A stretch of DNA of 52,633 nt from Streptomyces zingiberis (GTDB lineage: Bacteria > Actinomycetota > Actinomycetes > Streptomycetales > Streptomycetaceae): the NCBI RefSeq assembly GCF_012034935.1, contig NZ_JAATEN010000032.1:1-52633 (forward strand), written 5' to 3'. This document shows, piece after piece, positions 25,156-33,842 of this stretch. The stretch's first letter is position 1; every line of letters starts with the position of its first letter. The notes under the pieces were generated by a model. That model did not search any database. It saw only the letters and a program-made list of their open reading frames with translations, and had not been told where the DNA came from. The translations under genes were made by a program, and so were the position numbers.

Positions 25156-26267
25156 GCCGCGGCCACCTTCCGGCGCCGCAGCACCCAGAGGAAGACCGGC
25201 CCGCCGACCACCGCGGTGACGATGCCGACCTGGAGTTCGCCGGGCCGGCCGAGGAGCCGTCCCAGCACGTCGGCGCCGAGCAGCAGCACGGGCGCGAGCA
25301 CCGCGCAGTACGGCAGCATCCAGCGCAGATCGGGGCCGGTCAGCGCGCGCACGAGGTGCGGCACCATCAGCCCGACGAAGACGATCGGCCCCGCCGCCGC
25401 CGTCGCCGCCCCGCACAGCAGGGTGACGGCCGTGATGGCGGCGGCGCGGACCCGGGCGGGGCGCGCGCCGAGCGCCCGCGCCTGGTCGTCGCCGAGGGCG
25501 AGGGCGTTGAGCGGACGGGCCAGCAGCAGCGCCACGACCGCGCCCGCGGCGATGAACGGCGCGACCTTGGCCACCGTGCCGAGCTGCGCCGAGGCGAGGG
25601 AGCCGACGGTCCAGAAGCGCATCCGGTCCAGGGAGACGGTGTCGAGGATCATCGCGGCGCTGACGTAGGAGAAGAGGGCGGCGTTGAGGGCGGCACCGGC
25701 CAGCGCCAGCCGCGCCGGGGTGGCGCCCCGCCCGCCGCCGACCGCGTAGACGAGGACGGAGACGGCCGCGGCGCCCGCCAGGGCGAACCACACGTAGCCG
25801 GTGAAGCTCGTCACCCCGAGCGCGGTGATGGCGGTGACCACCGCCGCCGAGGCGCCCGCGTTGATGCCGAGGAGACCCGGGTCGGCCAGCGGGTTCCGGG
25901 TCAGGGACTGCATGACGCAGCCCGCCAGCCCGAGGGCGGTGCCGATCAGCAGCCCCAGCAGGGTGCGGGGCAGCCGCATCTGATGGACCACCTGGTAGGC
26001 GGGGGAGCCGCTGTCCACCAGGCCGCGCCACGCCTCGGCCGCGGTGAGGGACCGGGCGCCGAACGCCAGGCTGAGCACGGCCAGTGCCAGCAGCAGGAGC
26101 AGCGCGCCGGCGAGTCCGGCCGTGCGCGCGGCCGGACTGGCGGCGACGCGCCGGGGTTTCCCGCCGCCGGGCGGACGGTCCGGCGGCCCGGCGGACGGCC
26201 GGACCGTGGGGTCGGTGCTCCGCGGGGCCACGGGGGCCGCCGCCCGGGAGGGCTCGGTGACTGGCAC
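25152..26267 (-). CDS. FecCD-family siderophore ABC transporter permease 1
   Basis: A 371-residue permease paired with the following one. It has the FecCD landmarks MRLPRTLLGLLIGTALGLAG, QSLTRNPLADPGLLGINAGA, the coupling segment GDDQARALGARPARVRA and GPIVFVGLMVPHLVRALTGP, and ends at GELQVGIVTAVVGGPVFLWVL. The N-terminal 45 residues are a Pro/Arg-rich cytoplasmic tail. The GTG at 26267 is preceded by CCGGAGCC. It is the first gene of the leftward transporter transcript, divergent from the desE-like gene across a palindromic iron box, and so is predicted to be iron-repressed. Confidence 0.93.
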   Translation of the reverse strand: MPVTEPSRAAAPVAPRSTDPTVRPSAGPPDRPPGGGKPRRVAASPAARTAGLAGALLLLLALAVLSLAFGARSLTAAEAWRGLVDSGSPAYQVVHQMRLPRTLLGLLIGTALGLAGCVMQSLTRNPLADPGLLGINAGASAAVVTAITALGVTSFTGYVWFALAGAAAVSVLVYAVGGGRGATPARLALAGAALNAALFSYVSAAMILDTVSLDRMRFWTVGSLASAQLGTVAKVAPFIAAGAVVALLLARPLNALALGDDQARALGARPARVRAAAITAVTLLCGAATAAAGPIVFVGLMVPHLVRALTGPDLRWMLPYCAVLAPVLLLGADVLGRLLGRPGELQVGIVTAVVGGPVFLWVLRRRKVAAA

Positions 26268-26322
26268 GTACGGGCTCCGGTCGGGCCGGGGCGCGGGGAC
26301 GCGCCCTTGGACGGAAACTTTG

Positions 26323-26338
26323 GTTAGGTTAACCTAAC
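26323..26338. promoter_or_regulatory. Palindromic iron box controlling both directions
   Basis: GTTAGGTTAACCTAAC is a perfect 16-base palindrome related to the iron-box consensus, centred between the divergent permease and lipoprotein genes. The TAGGTT elements can serve as -10 hexamers on either strand, so one bound DmdR/IdeR-type repressor could silence both transcripts. Confidence 0.88.
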
Positions 26339-26433
26339 ATCCGTCCGCGAGCGGGGTCCGGCCCTGCCGTCCCGCTGCCGCGCTTCCCTCGTCCCAGGCG
26401 GACCATCGCGCGCTGCCCACGAAAGGTTCCACC

Positions 26434-27534
26434 ATGCTCCCGTCCCCGGCCTCGTCACCGTCTCTGCCCCCGGCCCTTGACTCCGTCCCGTCCCGCCGGT
26501 CCTCCGCCTCCCGCACCGCCCCCGCCCGCCGCCGGGTGCTCACCGCCGGTGCCGCGCTCGGCCTGAGCGCGCTGCTGGCCGCCTGCGGGGGCTCCGGCTC
26601 CGGCGCCGGGGACGGCGCGGACGGCGCGAAGGGCGGCGCGTGGTCCTTCACCGACGACCGGGGGAAGAAGCTCAGAGCGGACAGCGCGCCGCAGCGGATC
26701 GTCGCCTTCACCGGGACCGCCGCCGCCCTCGCCGACTTCGGCCTGGCGGACCGTGTCGTCGGGGTCTTCGGCGAGACGAAGCTGAAGAACGGCTCCGCCC
26801 ACCCGCAGGCCGGCGACCTGGACGTCGGCAAGGTCGAGGTGCTCGGCAACGCCTGGGGCGAGTTCGACATCGAGAAGTACGCGGCGCTCAACCCCGATCT
26901 GCTCGTCACCCACCAGTACGACAAGAGCTCGCTCTGGTACGTCCCCGAGGAGAGCGCGGACAAGATTCTCAAGGTGGCGCCCAGCGCCGCCGTCAACGTG
27001 GCGAACGTGCCGCTCACCGAGCCGATAGAGCGCTACGCCGAACTGGCCGAATCCCTCGGCGCCGACCTGGACTCGAAGAAGGTCACCGAGGGCAAGGCCC
27101 GCTTCGAGAAGGCCTCCGAGACGCTGCGGAAGGCCGCGAAGAAGGCCGGCGGGCTGAAGGTCATGGCCGCCTCCGGCAGCGCCGACTACTTCTACGTCTC
27201 CACCCCGGGCCCCGCCGCCGACCTCACCTACTTCGAGGAACTGGGCGTCGAGTTCGTGAAGCCGGCGGACACCAAGGAGAGCGGTGGCTACTTCGAGAGC
27301 CTGAGCTGGGAGAACGCGGACAAGTACGACGCCGACCTGATCCTGCTGGACAACCGCTCCACCGCGCTCCAGCCGAAGGACCTCACTGCCAAGCCCACCT
27401 GGAAGGAACTGCCCGCGGTCAAGGCCGGGCAGGTCGCCGAGTGGGACCCGGTCCCGCGCTTCTCCTACCAGGGCTCCGCTCCGCTGCTGGAGCAGCTCGC
27501 GAAGGCGATCACGGACGCCGAGAAGCTGGACTGA
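26434..27534 (+). CDS. desE: Ferric-siderophore-binding lipoprotein, DesE-like
   Basis: A 366-residue substrate-binding lipoprotein. The N-terminus is basic with an Arg-Arg pair (PARRRVLTAG), a hydrophobic stretch and the lipobox LLAAC with Cys51 as the lipidated residue, followed by a Gly/Ser/Asp linker. The mature part is a FepB/TroA-type two-lobe fold. Stretches such as AGDLDVGKVEVLGNAWGEF, LWYVPEESADKI and YFESLSWENADKYDADLILL match my recollection of Streptomyces DesE, the ferrioxamine receptor. It presumably delivers ferrioxamine to the permeases encoded divergently. The ATG at 26434 follows GAAAGG; some of the first 30 residues may not be translated if a later start is used. Confidence 0.88.
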   Translation: MLPSPASSPSLPPALDSVPSRRSSASRTAPARRRVLTAGAALGLSALLAACGGSGSGAGDGADGAKGGAWSFTDDRGKKLRADSAPQRIVAFTGTAAALADFGLADRVVGVFGETKLKNGSAHPQAGDLDVGKVEVLGNAWGEFDIEKYAALNPDLLVTHQYDKSSLWYVPEESADKILKVAPSAAVNVANVPLTEPIERYAELAESLGADLDSKKVTEGKARFEKASETLRKAAKKAGGLKVMAASGSADYFYVSTPGPAADLTYFEELGVEFVKPADTKESGGYFESLSWENADKYDADLILLDNRSTALQPKDLTAKPTWKELPAVKAGQVAEWDPVPRFSYQGSAPLLEQLAKAITDAEKLD

Positions 27535-27885
27535 GTCCCGGACCCCCGGACCCCCGGCTCGCGCCTGTCCCCGGGCCCGGGGACAGCGCTCCGGCCGTCC
27601 CGGCGTCCCGCCGCCGGGCAGCCCTCCCCTGCGGCGGTCCGGCGTCCGGGGTCCGCGGTGCCGTGTTCCGGTGTGCCGGCGGGCCGGCATTCCAGCGGCC
27701 GTAACGGGCAGCCGTGACCGGTGGCTCCGTGCACCCCGGCCCCGGCCGCCGGTCCGCGCGCCGCCGGCGGCGGTCCGCGACTCCGGGGCCGCCTCCACCC
27801 GGGGACGGCTCCCCGGTGACCGCCCGTCAGGCGAAGGGCGCTTCGCCCGCCGTTCCCGGAGGTGGGGCGGTGGCCTGCCGGAAAA
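27535..27885. other. Spacer between desE and desA
   Basis: No gene is supported. It holds the desE terminator palindrome, then GC-rich sequence of unclear role up to the desA iron box. Confidence 0.5.
27565..27586 (+). terminator. Perfect 22-base palindrome after desE
   Basis: CTGTCCCCGGG (27565-27575) is followed immediately by its reverse complement (27576-27586). It would form an 11-base stem with a minimal loop, 31 bases after the desE stop codon. Confidence 0.65.
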
Positions 27886-27904
27886 TTAGGTTAGGCTAAC
27901 CTAA
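27886..27904 (+). promoter_or_regulatory. Perfect iron box upstream of desA
   Basis: TTAGGTTAGGCTAACCTAA matches the 19-base Streptomyces iron-box consensus at every position. It lies 40 bases before the desA start and its TAGGCT can be the -10 element, so DmdR/IdeR binding would block transcription when iron is sufficient. Confidence 0.95.
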
Positions 27905-27943
27905 GTTCAACCCGCTCACCCCGCCCCGACGGAGGACCTCCAC

Positions 27944-29578
27944 GTGAGTCTGCAGGGACCCCTTCCCGACGCCCTGACCGGCGTGGCCGCCCCGGTCGCC
28001 GATCCCCGCTCGCACCTGCTCTGCGGGGAGACGGCCGAGGAGTACCGGCGCCTGCTCACCGACGGCGTCGGCCGGGTCGCCGCCGCCGTCGCCGGCGCGG
28101 ACCGCCCGTTCAGCGGCGTCTCCCCGGGCGACCTCGCCCCGCGCGTACGCAGGATCGACCTGGACCGGCCGCTGGGCGACCCCGCCGCGGCCCTCGCGGA
28201 GCTGGAGGAGGTCTACCTCCGGGACGCGGTGTGGTTCCACCACCCCCGCTACCTGGCCCACCTCAACTGCCCCGTGGTCCTCCCCGCGCTCCTCGGCGAG
28301 GCCGTCCTGTCGGCCGTCAACTCCTCCCTGGACACCTGGGACCAGAGCGCCGGCGGCACCTGGATGGAGCGCCACGTCATCGACTGGACCGCCGGGCGCC
28401 TCGGGCTGGGCGGTGCCGCGGACGGCGTCTTCACCAGCGGCGGCACCCAGTCCAACCTCCAGGCGCTGCTGCTGGCCCGGGAGGAGGCGTGCCTGCTGCT
28501 GCGGAAGAACCTCCCCGAGGGTGAACCGCTCGGCCGGCTGCTGCCGAGGCTGCGCGTCCTCACCTCCCGCGACAGCCACTTCTCCGTCCAGAAGAGCGCC
28601 AAACTGCTCGGGCTGGGCCCGGAGTCGGTCATCCCCGTGGACACCGACGGCGACCGCCGGATGCGTCCCGACCTGCTCGCCGACGAACTGCGCCGCTGTG
28701 AGGCGGCGGGCCTCACCGTGATGGCCGTGGTCGCCACCGCCGGCACCACCGACTTCGGCTCCCTCGACCCGCTGCCCGCCGTCGCCGACCTCTGCGAACG
28801 CGCCGGGGTGTGGCTCCACGTGGACGCGGCCTACGGCTGCGGCCTGCTGGCCTCCCCGACCCGCCGCCACCTCCTGGACGGCGTCGAACGCGCCAGCTCG
28901 GTCACCGTGGACTACCACAAGTCCTTCTTCCAGCCCGTCAGTTCGAGCGCCCTGCTGGTCCGCGACGGGGCGGTGCTGCGCCACGCCACCTACCACGCCG
29001 ACTACCTCAACCCTGCGCGCAGCGCGGAGCGGCTGCCCAACCAGGTGGACAAGAGCCTGCAGACCACCCGCCGGTTCGACGCGCTGAAGATGTGGCTGAC
29101 CCTGCGCATCATGGGCCCCGACGCCGTCGGCCGCCTCTTCGACGAGGTGGTCGACCTCTCCGCCGCGGCCTGGCGGGTCCTCGACGCCGACCCCCGCTTC
29201 GAGGTGGTCACCGAACCCGTCCTGTCCACCCTGGTCTTCCGCTGGGTGCCCGGTGCCCCGGCGGCGGGGGACGCGCCGGCGGCCGGCCGCGGGGAGGACC
29301 CCGCCGGCCGGGGCCCGGCCCGCGGTCACGCCGCCGACCGCGCCGTCGACCAGGCCAACCTGCACGCCCGCGAGGCGCTGGCCGCCTCCGGCGAGGCGCT
29401 GGTGGCGAGCACCGTCGTGGACGGCCGGCACCACCTCAAGTTCACCCTGCTCAACCCCCGGACCACGCTCGACGACATCCGCGCCGTGCTGGATCTCACC
29501 GCCGGATACGCCGAGGAGCACTTCCGCGCCGGCGCCCCCACCACCGCCGCGCCGCTCAGCGGCACCCCCGCCGGCTGA
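27944..29578 (+). CDS. desA: Lysine decarboxylase DesA (PLP-dependent)
   Basis: A 544-residue PLP-dependent group II decarboxylase that makes cadaverine from lysine, the first step of desferrioxamine synthesis. Landmarks are FTSGGTQSNLQALLLAREEA, the cofactor-stacking and aspartate motif HVDAAYG (His292, Asp294) and the PLP Schiff-base lysine Lys326 in TVDYHKSFFQP. An insertion of about 35 Ala/Gly/Pro/Arg residues near 440-475 (GDAPAAGRGEDPAGRG) makes it longer than the usual 480-510. The GTG at 27944 follows GGAGG. It opens the des operon; desB follows after 99 bases. Confidence 0.95.
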   Translation: MSLQGPLPDALTGVAAPVADPRSHLLCGETAEEYRRLLTDGVGRVAAAVAGADRPFSGVSPGDLAPRVRRIDLDRPLGDPAAALAELEEVYLRDAVWFHHPRYLAHLNCPVVLPALLGEAVLSAVNSSLDTWDQSAGGTWMERHVIDWTAGRLGLGGAADGVFTSGGTQSNLQALLLAREEACLLLRKNLPEGEPLGRLLPRLRVLTSRDSHFSVQKSAKLLGLGPESVIPVDTDGDRRMRPDLLADELRRCEAAGLTVMAVVATAGTTDFGSLDPLPAVADLCERAGVWLHVDAAYGCGLLASPTRRHLLDGVERASSVTVDYHKSFFQPVSSSALLVRDGAVLRHATYHADYLNPARSAERLPNQVDKSLQTTRRFDALKMWLTLRIMGPDAVGRLFDEVVDLSAAAWRVLDADPRFEVVTEPVLSTLVFRWVPGAPAAGDAPAAGRGEDPAGRGPARGHAADRAVDQANLHAREALAASGEALVASTVVDGRHHLKFTLLNPRTTLDDIRAVLDLTAGYAEEHFRAGAPTTAAPLSGTPAG

Positions 29579-29677
29579 CCGCGTGGCTCCCCGACCGCGC
29601 CACCGGGCCCGCCCCTGTGGCCCCTCCGACGAGCCCAGCCCCTCCGACCGCCCCAGCCCTCCCCGACGGAGAACGAC

Positions 29678-31039
29678 GTGACCGATGTGACCGGCAGGAC
29701 CGGCCTCCCCGAACCGGCGGCCGGCGGCGCCGACCGCCCCACCGCCGTCCATGACGTCATCGGCATCGGGCTGGGCCCCTTCAACCTCGGCCTGGCCTGC
29801 CTCTCCGAGCCCGTCGCCGGACTCGACGCCCTCTTCCTGGAGAGCCGCCCGGGCTTCTCCTGGCACCCGGGGATGATGCTGCCCGCCAGCCATCTTCAGA
29901 CGCCGTTCCTCGCCGACCTGGTGACCCTGGCCGACCCCACCTCCCCGTACTCCTTCCTCGCCTACCTCAAGGAGTCCGGGCGGCTGTACCCCTTCTACAT
30001 CCGCGAGAACTTCTACCCGCTGCGCTCGGAGTACGACGCCTACTGCCGCTGGGCCGCCGGCCGGCTGTCCTCCGTCCGCTTCGGGCACGAGGTCACCGCC
30101 GTCACCCACGACGAGCGCGACGGCCTCTACACCGTCCGCGCCGTCCGCACGGACACCGGCGAGCCCACCGAGCACCGCGCCCGCCACCTCGTCCTCGGCA
30201 CCGGCACCTCCCCGTACGTCCCCGAGGCGTGCGAGGGGCTCGGCGGTGAGGTCATCCACAACTCCCGCTACCTGGACCACCGGGAGGCGCTCCGGGCGCG
30301 GAAGAGCATCACGGTCGTCGGCAGCGGCCAGTCCGCCGCCGAGATCTACTTCGACCTCCTGGCGGAGATCGACACCCACGGCTACCGCCTCGACTGGGTG
30401 ACCCGCTCACCGCGCTTCTTCCCGCTCGAATACACCAAGCTCACCCTGGAGATGACCTCCCCCGAGTACGTGGACTACTTCCACGCCCTCCCCGAGGACA
30501 CCCGCTACCGGCTGGAGAGCGAGCAGAAACAGCTCTACAAGGGCATCAACTCCGACCTGATCAACGCCATCTACGACCTGCTCTACGAGAAGAGCGCCGC
30601 CGGTCCCGTCCCCACCCGGCTGATCACCAACTCCGCACTCACCGGTGCCACGCACGACGAGGCCACCGGTGAACTCGGCCTCCGGTTCCACCAGCGGGAG
30701 CAGGACCGGGAATTCGGCCTCACCACCGAGAGCCTGGTCCTGGCCACCGGTTACGCCTACCGCGTCCCGGACTTCCTGGACGGCATCCGCCACCTCCTCC
30801 GCCTCGACGGTCACGGCCGTCTCGACGTGGCCCGCAACTACAGCGTGGACGTCACCGGCCGCGGGGTGTTCCTGCAGAACGGCGCCACGCATGCGCACAG
30901 CGTCACCTCACCCGACCTGGGCATGGGCCCGTACCGCAACTCCTGCGTCCTCCGGGAGATCCTCGGCCGCGAGGTCTACCCGGTGGAGAAGAGCATCACC
31001 TTCCAGGACTTCGCCGCTCCGGAGGGCGGCCCCGCATGA
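29678..31039 (+). CDS. desB: Cadaverine N-monooxygenase DesB
   Basis: A 453-residue flavin-dependent lysine/ornithine N-monooxygenase-family enzyme that N-hydroxylates cadaverine. The FAD motif is GIGLGPFNLG (Gly29, Gly31, Gly33), the NADPH motif is VVGSGQSAAEIYFDLL near residue 213, and the substrate/FAD motif ATGYAYRVPDFL is near 356, followed by NGATHAHSVTSPDLG. The GTG at 29678 follows GGAGAA. The stop overlaps the desC start (ATGA), giving translational coupling. Confidence 0.95.
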   Translation: MTDVTGRTGLPEPAAGGADRPTAVHDVIGIGLGPFNLGLACLSEPVAGLDALFLESRPGFSWHPGMMLPASHLQTPFLADLVTLADPTSPYSFLAYLKESGRLYPFYIRENFYPLRSEYDAYCRWAAGRLSSVRFGHEVTAVTHDERDGLYTVRAVRTDTGEPTEHRARHLVLGTGTSPYVPEACEGLGGEVIHNSRYLDHREALRARKSITVVGSGQSAAEIYFDLLAEIDTHGYRLDWVTRSPRFFPLEYTKLTLEMTSPEYVDYFHALPEDTRYRLESEQKQLYKGINSDLINAIYDLLYEKSAAGPVPTRLITNSALTGATHDEATGELGLRFHQREQDREFGLTTESLVLATGYAYRVPDFLDGIRHLLRLDGHGRLDVARNYSVDVTGRGVFLQNGATHAHSVTSPDLGMGPYRNSCVLREILGREVYPVEKSITFQDFAAPEGGPA

Positions 31040-31833
31040 GCGACTCCCGCACCGGCACCCCCCGCGCCGAGGCCTCCCGCGCCACTCACGGCGACCCGGC
31101 CGGCGGCGCCCGGCCCACCGCGAGCACGCGGCTCGACCCGGCCCGCCTCGCCACCGCCGTCTTCCGCCACACCGACCCCCGCCTCGGCGAGTTCACCTTC
31201 ATCCCCCTCGACCCGCGCGAGGACGCGGCCCTGCTGCACCGCTGGGTGACCCACCCCAAGGCCGCGTTCTGGCTGATGGGGGAGGCCACGGAGGAGGAGG
31301 TCGCCGAGGAGTACGGGCGGATCGCCGCCCACCCGCACCACGACGCCTTCCTCGGCCTCCACGAGGGCCGCCCCGCCTTCCTCGCCGAGCGTTACGACCC
31401 CGCGCACGTCGAACTCGCCGGTCTCTACGACCACCGGCCGGGCGATGTCGGCATGCACTTCCTCACCGCGCCGAGCGGCACCCCTGTGCACGGCTTCACC
31501 CGCGCCGTCATCACCGCCGTCATGGCGATGCTCTTCGGCGATCCGGCCGCCCGGCGGGTCGTCGTCGAGCCGGACGTGCGCAACACCGCCGTGCACGCGC
31601 TCAACGCCGCCGTCGGCTTCGAGGCCGCCGCCACCGTGGCCAAACCGGAGAAGGACGCCCTGCTCAGCTTCTGCACCCGGGACGCCTTCGAAGCCGCCGT
31701 GGCCGCCGCCGACGGCCCGGCGGCGCCCGGAACACCAGCCACCGGCACAACCGCCGGCCACGACGGGCCGGCCGCCACCCGCACGGCCCCGGCCGGAACC
31801 GACGCAGCAGCCGCAGGAGGAGCCGCGACATGA
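31036..31833 (+). CDS. desC: N-hydroxycadaverine acyltransferase DesC
   Basis: A 265-residue GNAT/IucB-family acyl-CoA transferase that acylates N-hydroxycadaverine with succinyl or acetyl groups to give hydroxamic acids. The core runs from about residue 45 to 220: FTFIPLDPREDAALLHRWVT, FLGLHEGRPAFLAERYDP, VGMHFLTAP, the CoA-binding VVVEPDVRNTAVHALNAAVG and the closing FCTRDAFE. A disordered Ala/Thr/Pro tail of about 40 residues follows. It overlaps desB and desD by four bases each (ATGA), so desB-desC-desD are tightly coupled. Confidence 0.93.
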   Translation: MSDSRTGTPRAEASRATHGDPAGGARPTASTRLDPARLATAVFRHTDPRLGEFTFIPLDPREDAALLHRWVTHPKAAFWLMGEATEEEVAEEYGRIAAHPHHDAFLGLHEGRPAFLAERYDPAHVELAGLYDHRPGDVGMHFLTAPSGTPVHGFTRAVITAVMAMLFGDPAARRVVVEPDVRNTAVHALNAAVGFEAAATVAKPEKDALLSFCTRDAFEAAVAAADGPAAPGTPATGTTAGHDGPAATRTAPAGTDAAAAGGAAT

Positions 31834-33785
31834 CCGCCCCCCACACCACCCCGGCCGCCGGAGCCGTGCCCGCCCCGGACCCCGGGCACCCCCTCCCCGC
31901 GCCGGGTGCCGCTCCCTCCGCCGCCCCGCCCTCCGGGGCCCCCGCGGCGCTCCCGCACCCCTCCCGGGACCCGTACTCCCTCGGACCGGAGGAGGCCGTC
32001 GCCCACCTCACCCCCGAGCGCTGGGAGACCGCCGTCCGGCTGCTGCTCCGCAAGGCGCTCGCCGAGTTCTCCCACGAACGGCTGCTCGAACCGGCCCCGC
32101 TGGACGGCGGCGGATACCGCGTCACCTCCGACGACGGCTCCGTCGAGTACCGCTTCGCCGCCCGCCGTATGGCGCTCGACCACTGGCACGTCGACGCCGC
32201 GAGCATCACCCGGCACCGCACCGCCGACGGCGCCGCACTCCCGCTCGACGGCATGGCGTTCTTCACCGAACTGCGGTCCACCCTCGGCCTCACGGACGCC
32301 ATCCTCCCCGTCTACCTGGAGGAGATCGGCTCCACCCTCTCCGGTACCGCCTACAAGCTCGCCGGGGAACCCGTCACGGCCGCCGAACTGGCCGGCGCCG
32401 GCTTCCAGGCCATCGAGACCGGGATGACCGAGGGCCACCCGTGCTTCGTCGCCAACAACGGCCGCCTCGGCTTCTCCATCCGCGACTACCACGCCCACGC
32501 CCCCGAGACGGCCGCGCCCGTCCAGCTGCTGTGGCTGGCCGCCCACCGCGACCACACCACCTTCAGCTGCTCCGCCGACACCGGCTACGAGCGGCTGCTC
32601 CGCGCCGAACTCGGCGCCGCCGCCCTCGACGCCTTCGCCGCCCGGCTCACCGCCCTGGGCCTGGACCCCGCGGACTACCTGCTGATACCCGTCCACCCCT
32701 GGCAGTGGTGGAACAAGCTCTCCGTCACCTTCGCCGCCGCGGTCGCCCGCCGCCGGCTGGTCTGCCTCGGCGCCGGTACGGACCGGTACCTCGCCCAGCA
32801 GTCGATACGTACCTTCTTCAACACCACCGACCCGGCCAGGCACTACGTCAAGACGGCCCTCTCCGTGCTCAACATGGGCTTCATGCGCGGCTTGTCCGCC
32901 GCCTACATGGAGGCCACCCCGGCCATCAACGACTGGCTGGCCGGCCTCGTCGCACGCGACCCCGTGCTCCGCCGCACCGGGCTCACCGTCATCCGGGAGC
33001 GGGCCGCCGTCGGCTACCGCGACCCCGGCTACGAGGCCGCCACCGACCGCCACTCCCCGTACCGCAAGATGCTCGCCGCCCTCTGGCGGGAGAGCCCCGT
33101 GCCCACCCTGGAGCCGGGCCAGCGGCTCGCGACGATGGCCGCCCTGCTCCACACCGACCGCGACGGCCGTTCGCTGGCCGCCGCGCTGATCGACCGCTCC
33201 GGGCTCGCGCCGCGGGTGTGGCTCCGCCGCTACCTCGACGCCTATCTCACCCCGCTGCTCCACAGCTTCTACGCCTACGGCCTGGCGTTCATGCCGCACG
33301 GCGAGAACGTCATCCTCGTCCTCCAGGACGACGCCGTGGCCCGGGTGGTGTTCAAGGACCTCGCGGAGGAGATCGTCGTCATGGAGCCGGACACCCCGCT
33401 CCCGCCCGAGGTGGAGCGGATCCGCGCCGGGACGCCGGAGGAGGAGCGGCTCCTCGCCATCTTCACCGACGTCTTCGACTGTTTCCTGCGCCACCTCGCC
33501 GCGCTGCTCGTCGCGGAGGACGTTCTCGACGAGGAGGGGTTCTGGCGTACCGTCGCGGAGACGATCACCGCCTACCAGGAGTCCGTGCCGGAGCTCGCCG
33601 AGCGTTTCGCGCGGTACGACATCTTCACCGAGGAGTTCGCCCTGTCCTGCCTCAACCGGCTCCAGCTCCGCAACAACCGCCAGATGGTGGACCTCACGGA
33701 CCCCTCCGCCGCGCTCCAGTTCGCCGGCACCCTGCGGAACCCCGTCGCCCCGTACGCGCCGGCGCCCGCCTCCGCGGGGGCCTGA
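31830..33785 (+). CDS. desD: NIS siderophore synthetase DesD
   Basis: A 651-residue NRPS-independent siderophore synthetase (IucA/IucC family) that uses ATP to oligomerise and cyclise N-hydroxy-N-succinylcadaverine units into desferrioxamines. Landmarks are GHPCFVANNGRLGFS (about residue 203), the HPWQWW motif (about 290), SIRTFFNTTDP, VLNMGFMRGLSAAYMEATP, FMPHGENVILVLQDD (about 488) and the C-terminal FerIII-like region ending LQLRNNRQMVDLTDPS. The first 50 residues are an Ala/Pro extension. The start overlaps the desC stop (ATGA). The next gene follows after about 57 bases. Confidence 0.96.
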   Translation: MTAPHTTPAAGAVPAPDPGHPLPAPGAAPSAAPPSGAPAALPHPSRDPYSLGPEEAVAHLTPERWETAVRLLLRKALAEFSHERLLEPAPLDGGGYRVTSDDGSVEYRFAARRMALDHWHVDAASITRHRTADGAALPLDGMAFFTELRSTLGLTDAILPVYLEEIGSTLSGTAYKLAGEPVTAAELAGAGFQAIETGMTEGHPCFVANNGRLGFSIRDYHAHAPETAAPVQLLWLAAHRDHTTFSCSADTGYERLLRAELGAAALDAFAARLTALGLDPADYLLIPVHPWQWWNKLSVTFAAAVARRRLVCLGAGTDRYLAQQSIRTFFNTTDPARHYVKTALSVLNMGFMRGLSAAYMEATPAINDWLAGLVARDPVLRRTGLTVIRERAAVGYRDPGYEAATDRHSPYRKMLAALWRESPVPTLEPGQRLATMAALLHTDRDGRSLAAALIDRSGLAPRVWLRRYLDAYLTPLLHSFYAYGLAFMPHGENVILVLQDDAVARVVFKDLAEEIVVMEPDTPLPPEVERIRAGTPEEERLLAIFTDVFDCFLRHLAALLVAEDVLDEEGFWRTVAETITAYQESVPELAERFARYDIFTEEFALSCLNRLQLRNNRQMVDLTDPSAALQFAGTLRNPVAPYAPAPASAGA

Positions 33786-33842
33786 CCGGCGATGGGCGGG
33801 CAGCGGGACGGACAGCGGGACGGAAAACGGGAAGGGAAGCCC

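Noticed and set aside
23094..26327. Long rightward open frames across the transporter genes
   Set aside because: They are complements of three well-supported transporter genes and have shadow-like composition without domains.
33792..33842. Upstream ATG for the des-linked exporter
   Set aside because: No ribosome site precedes it, whereas GGGAAGGGA lies just before the ATG at 33843.
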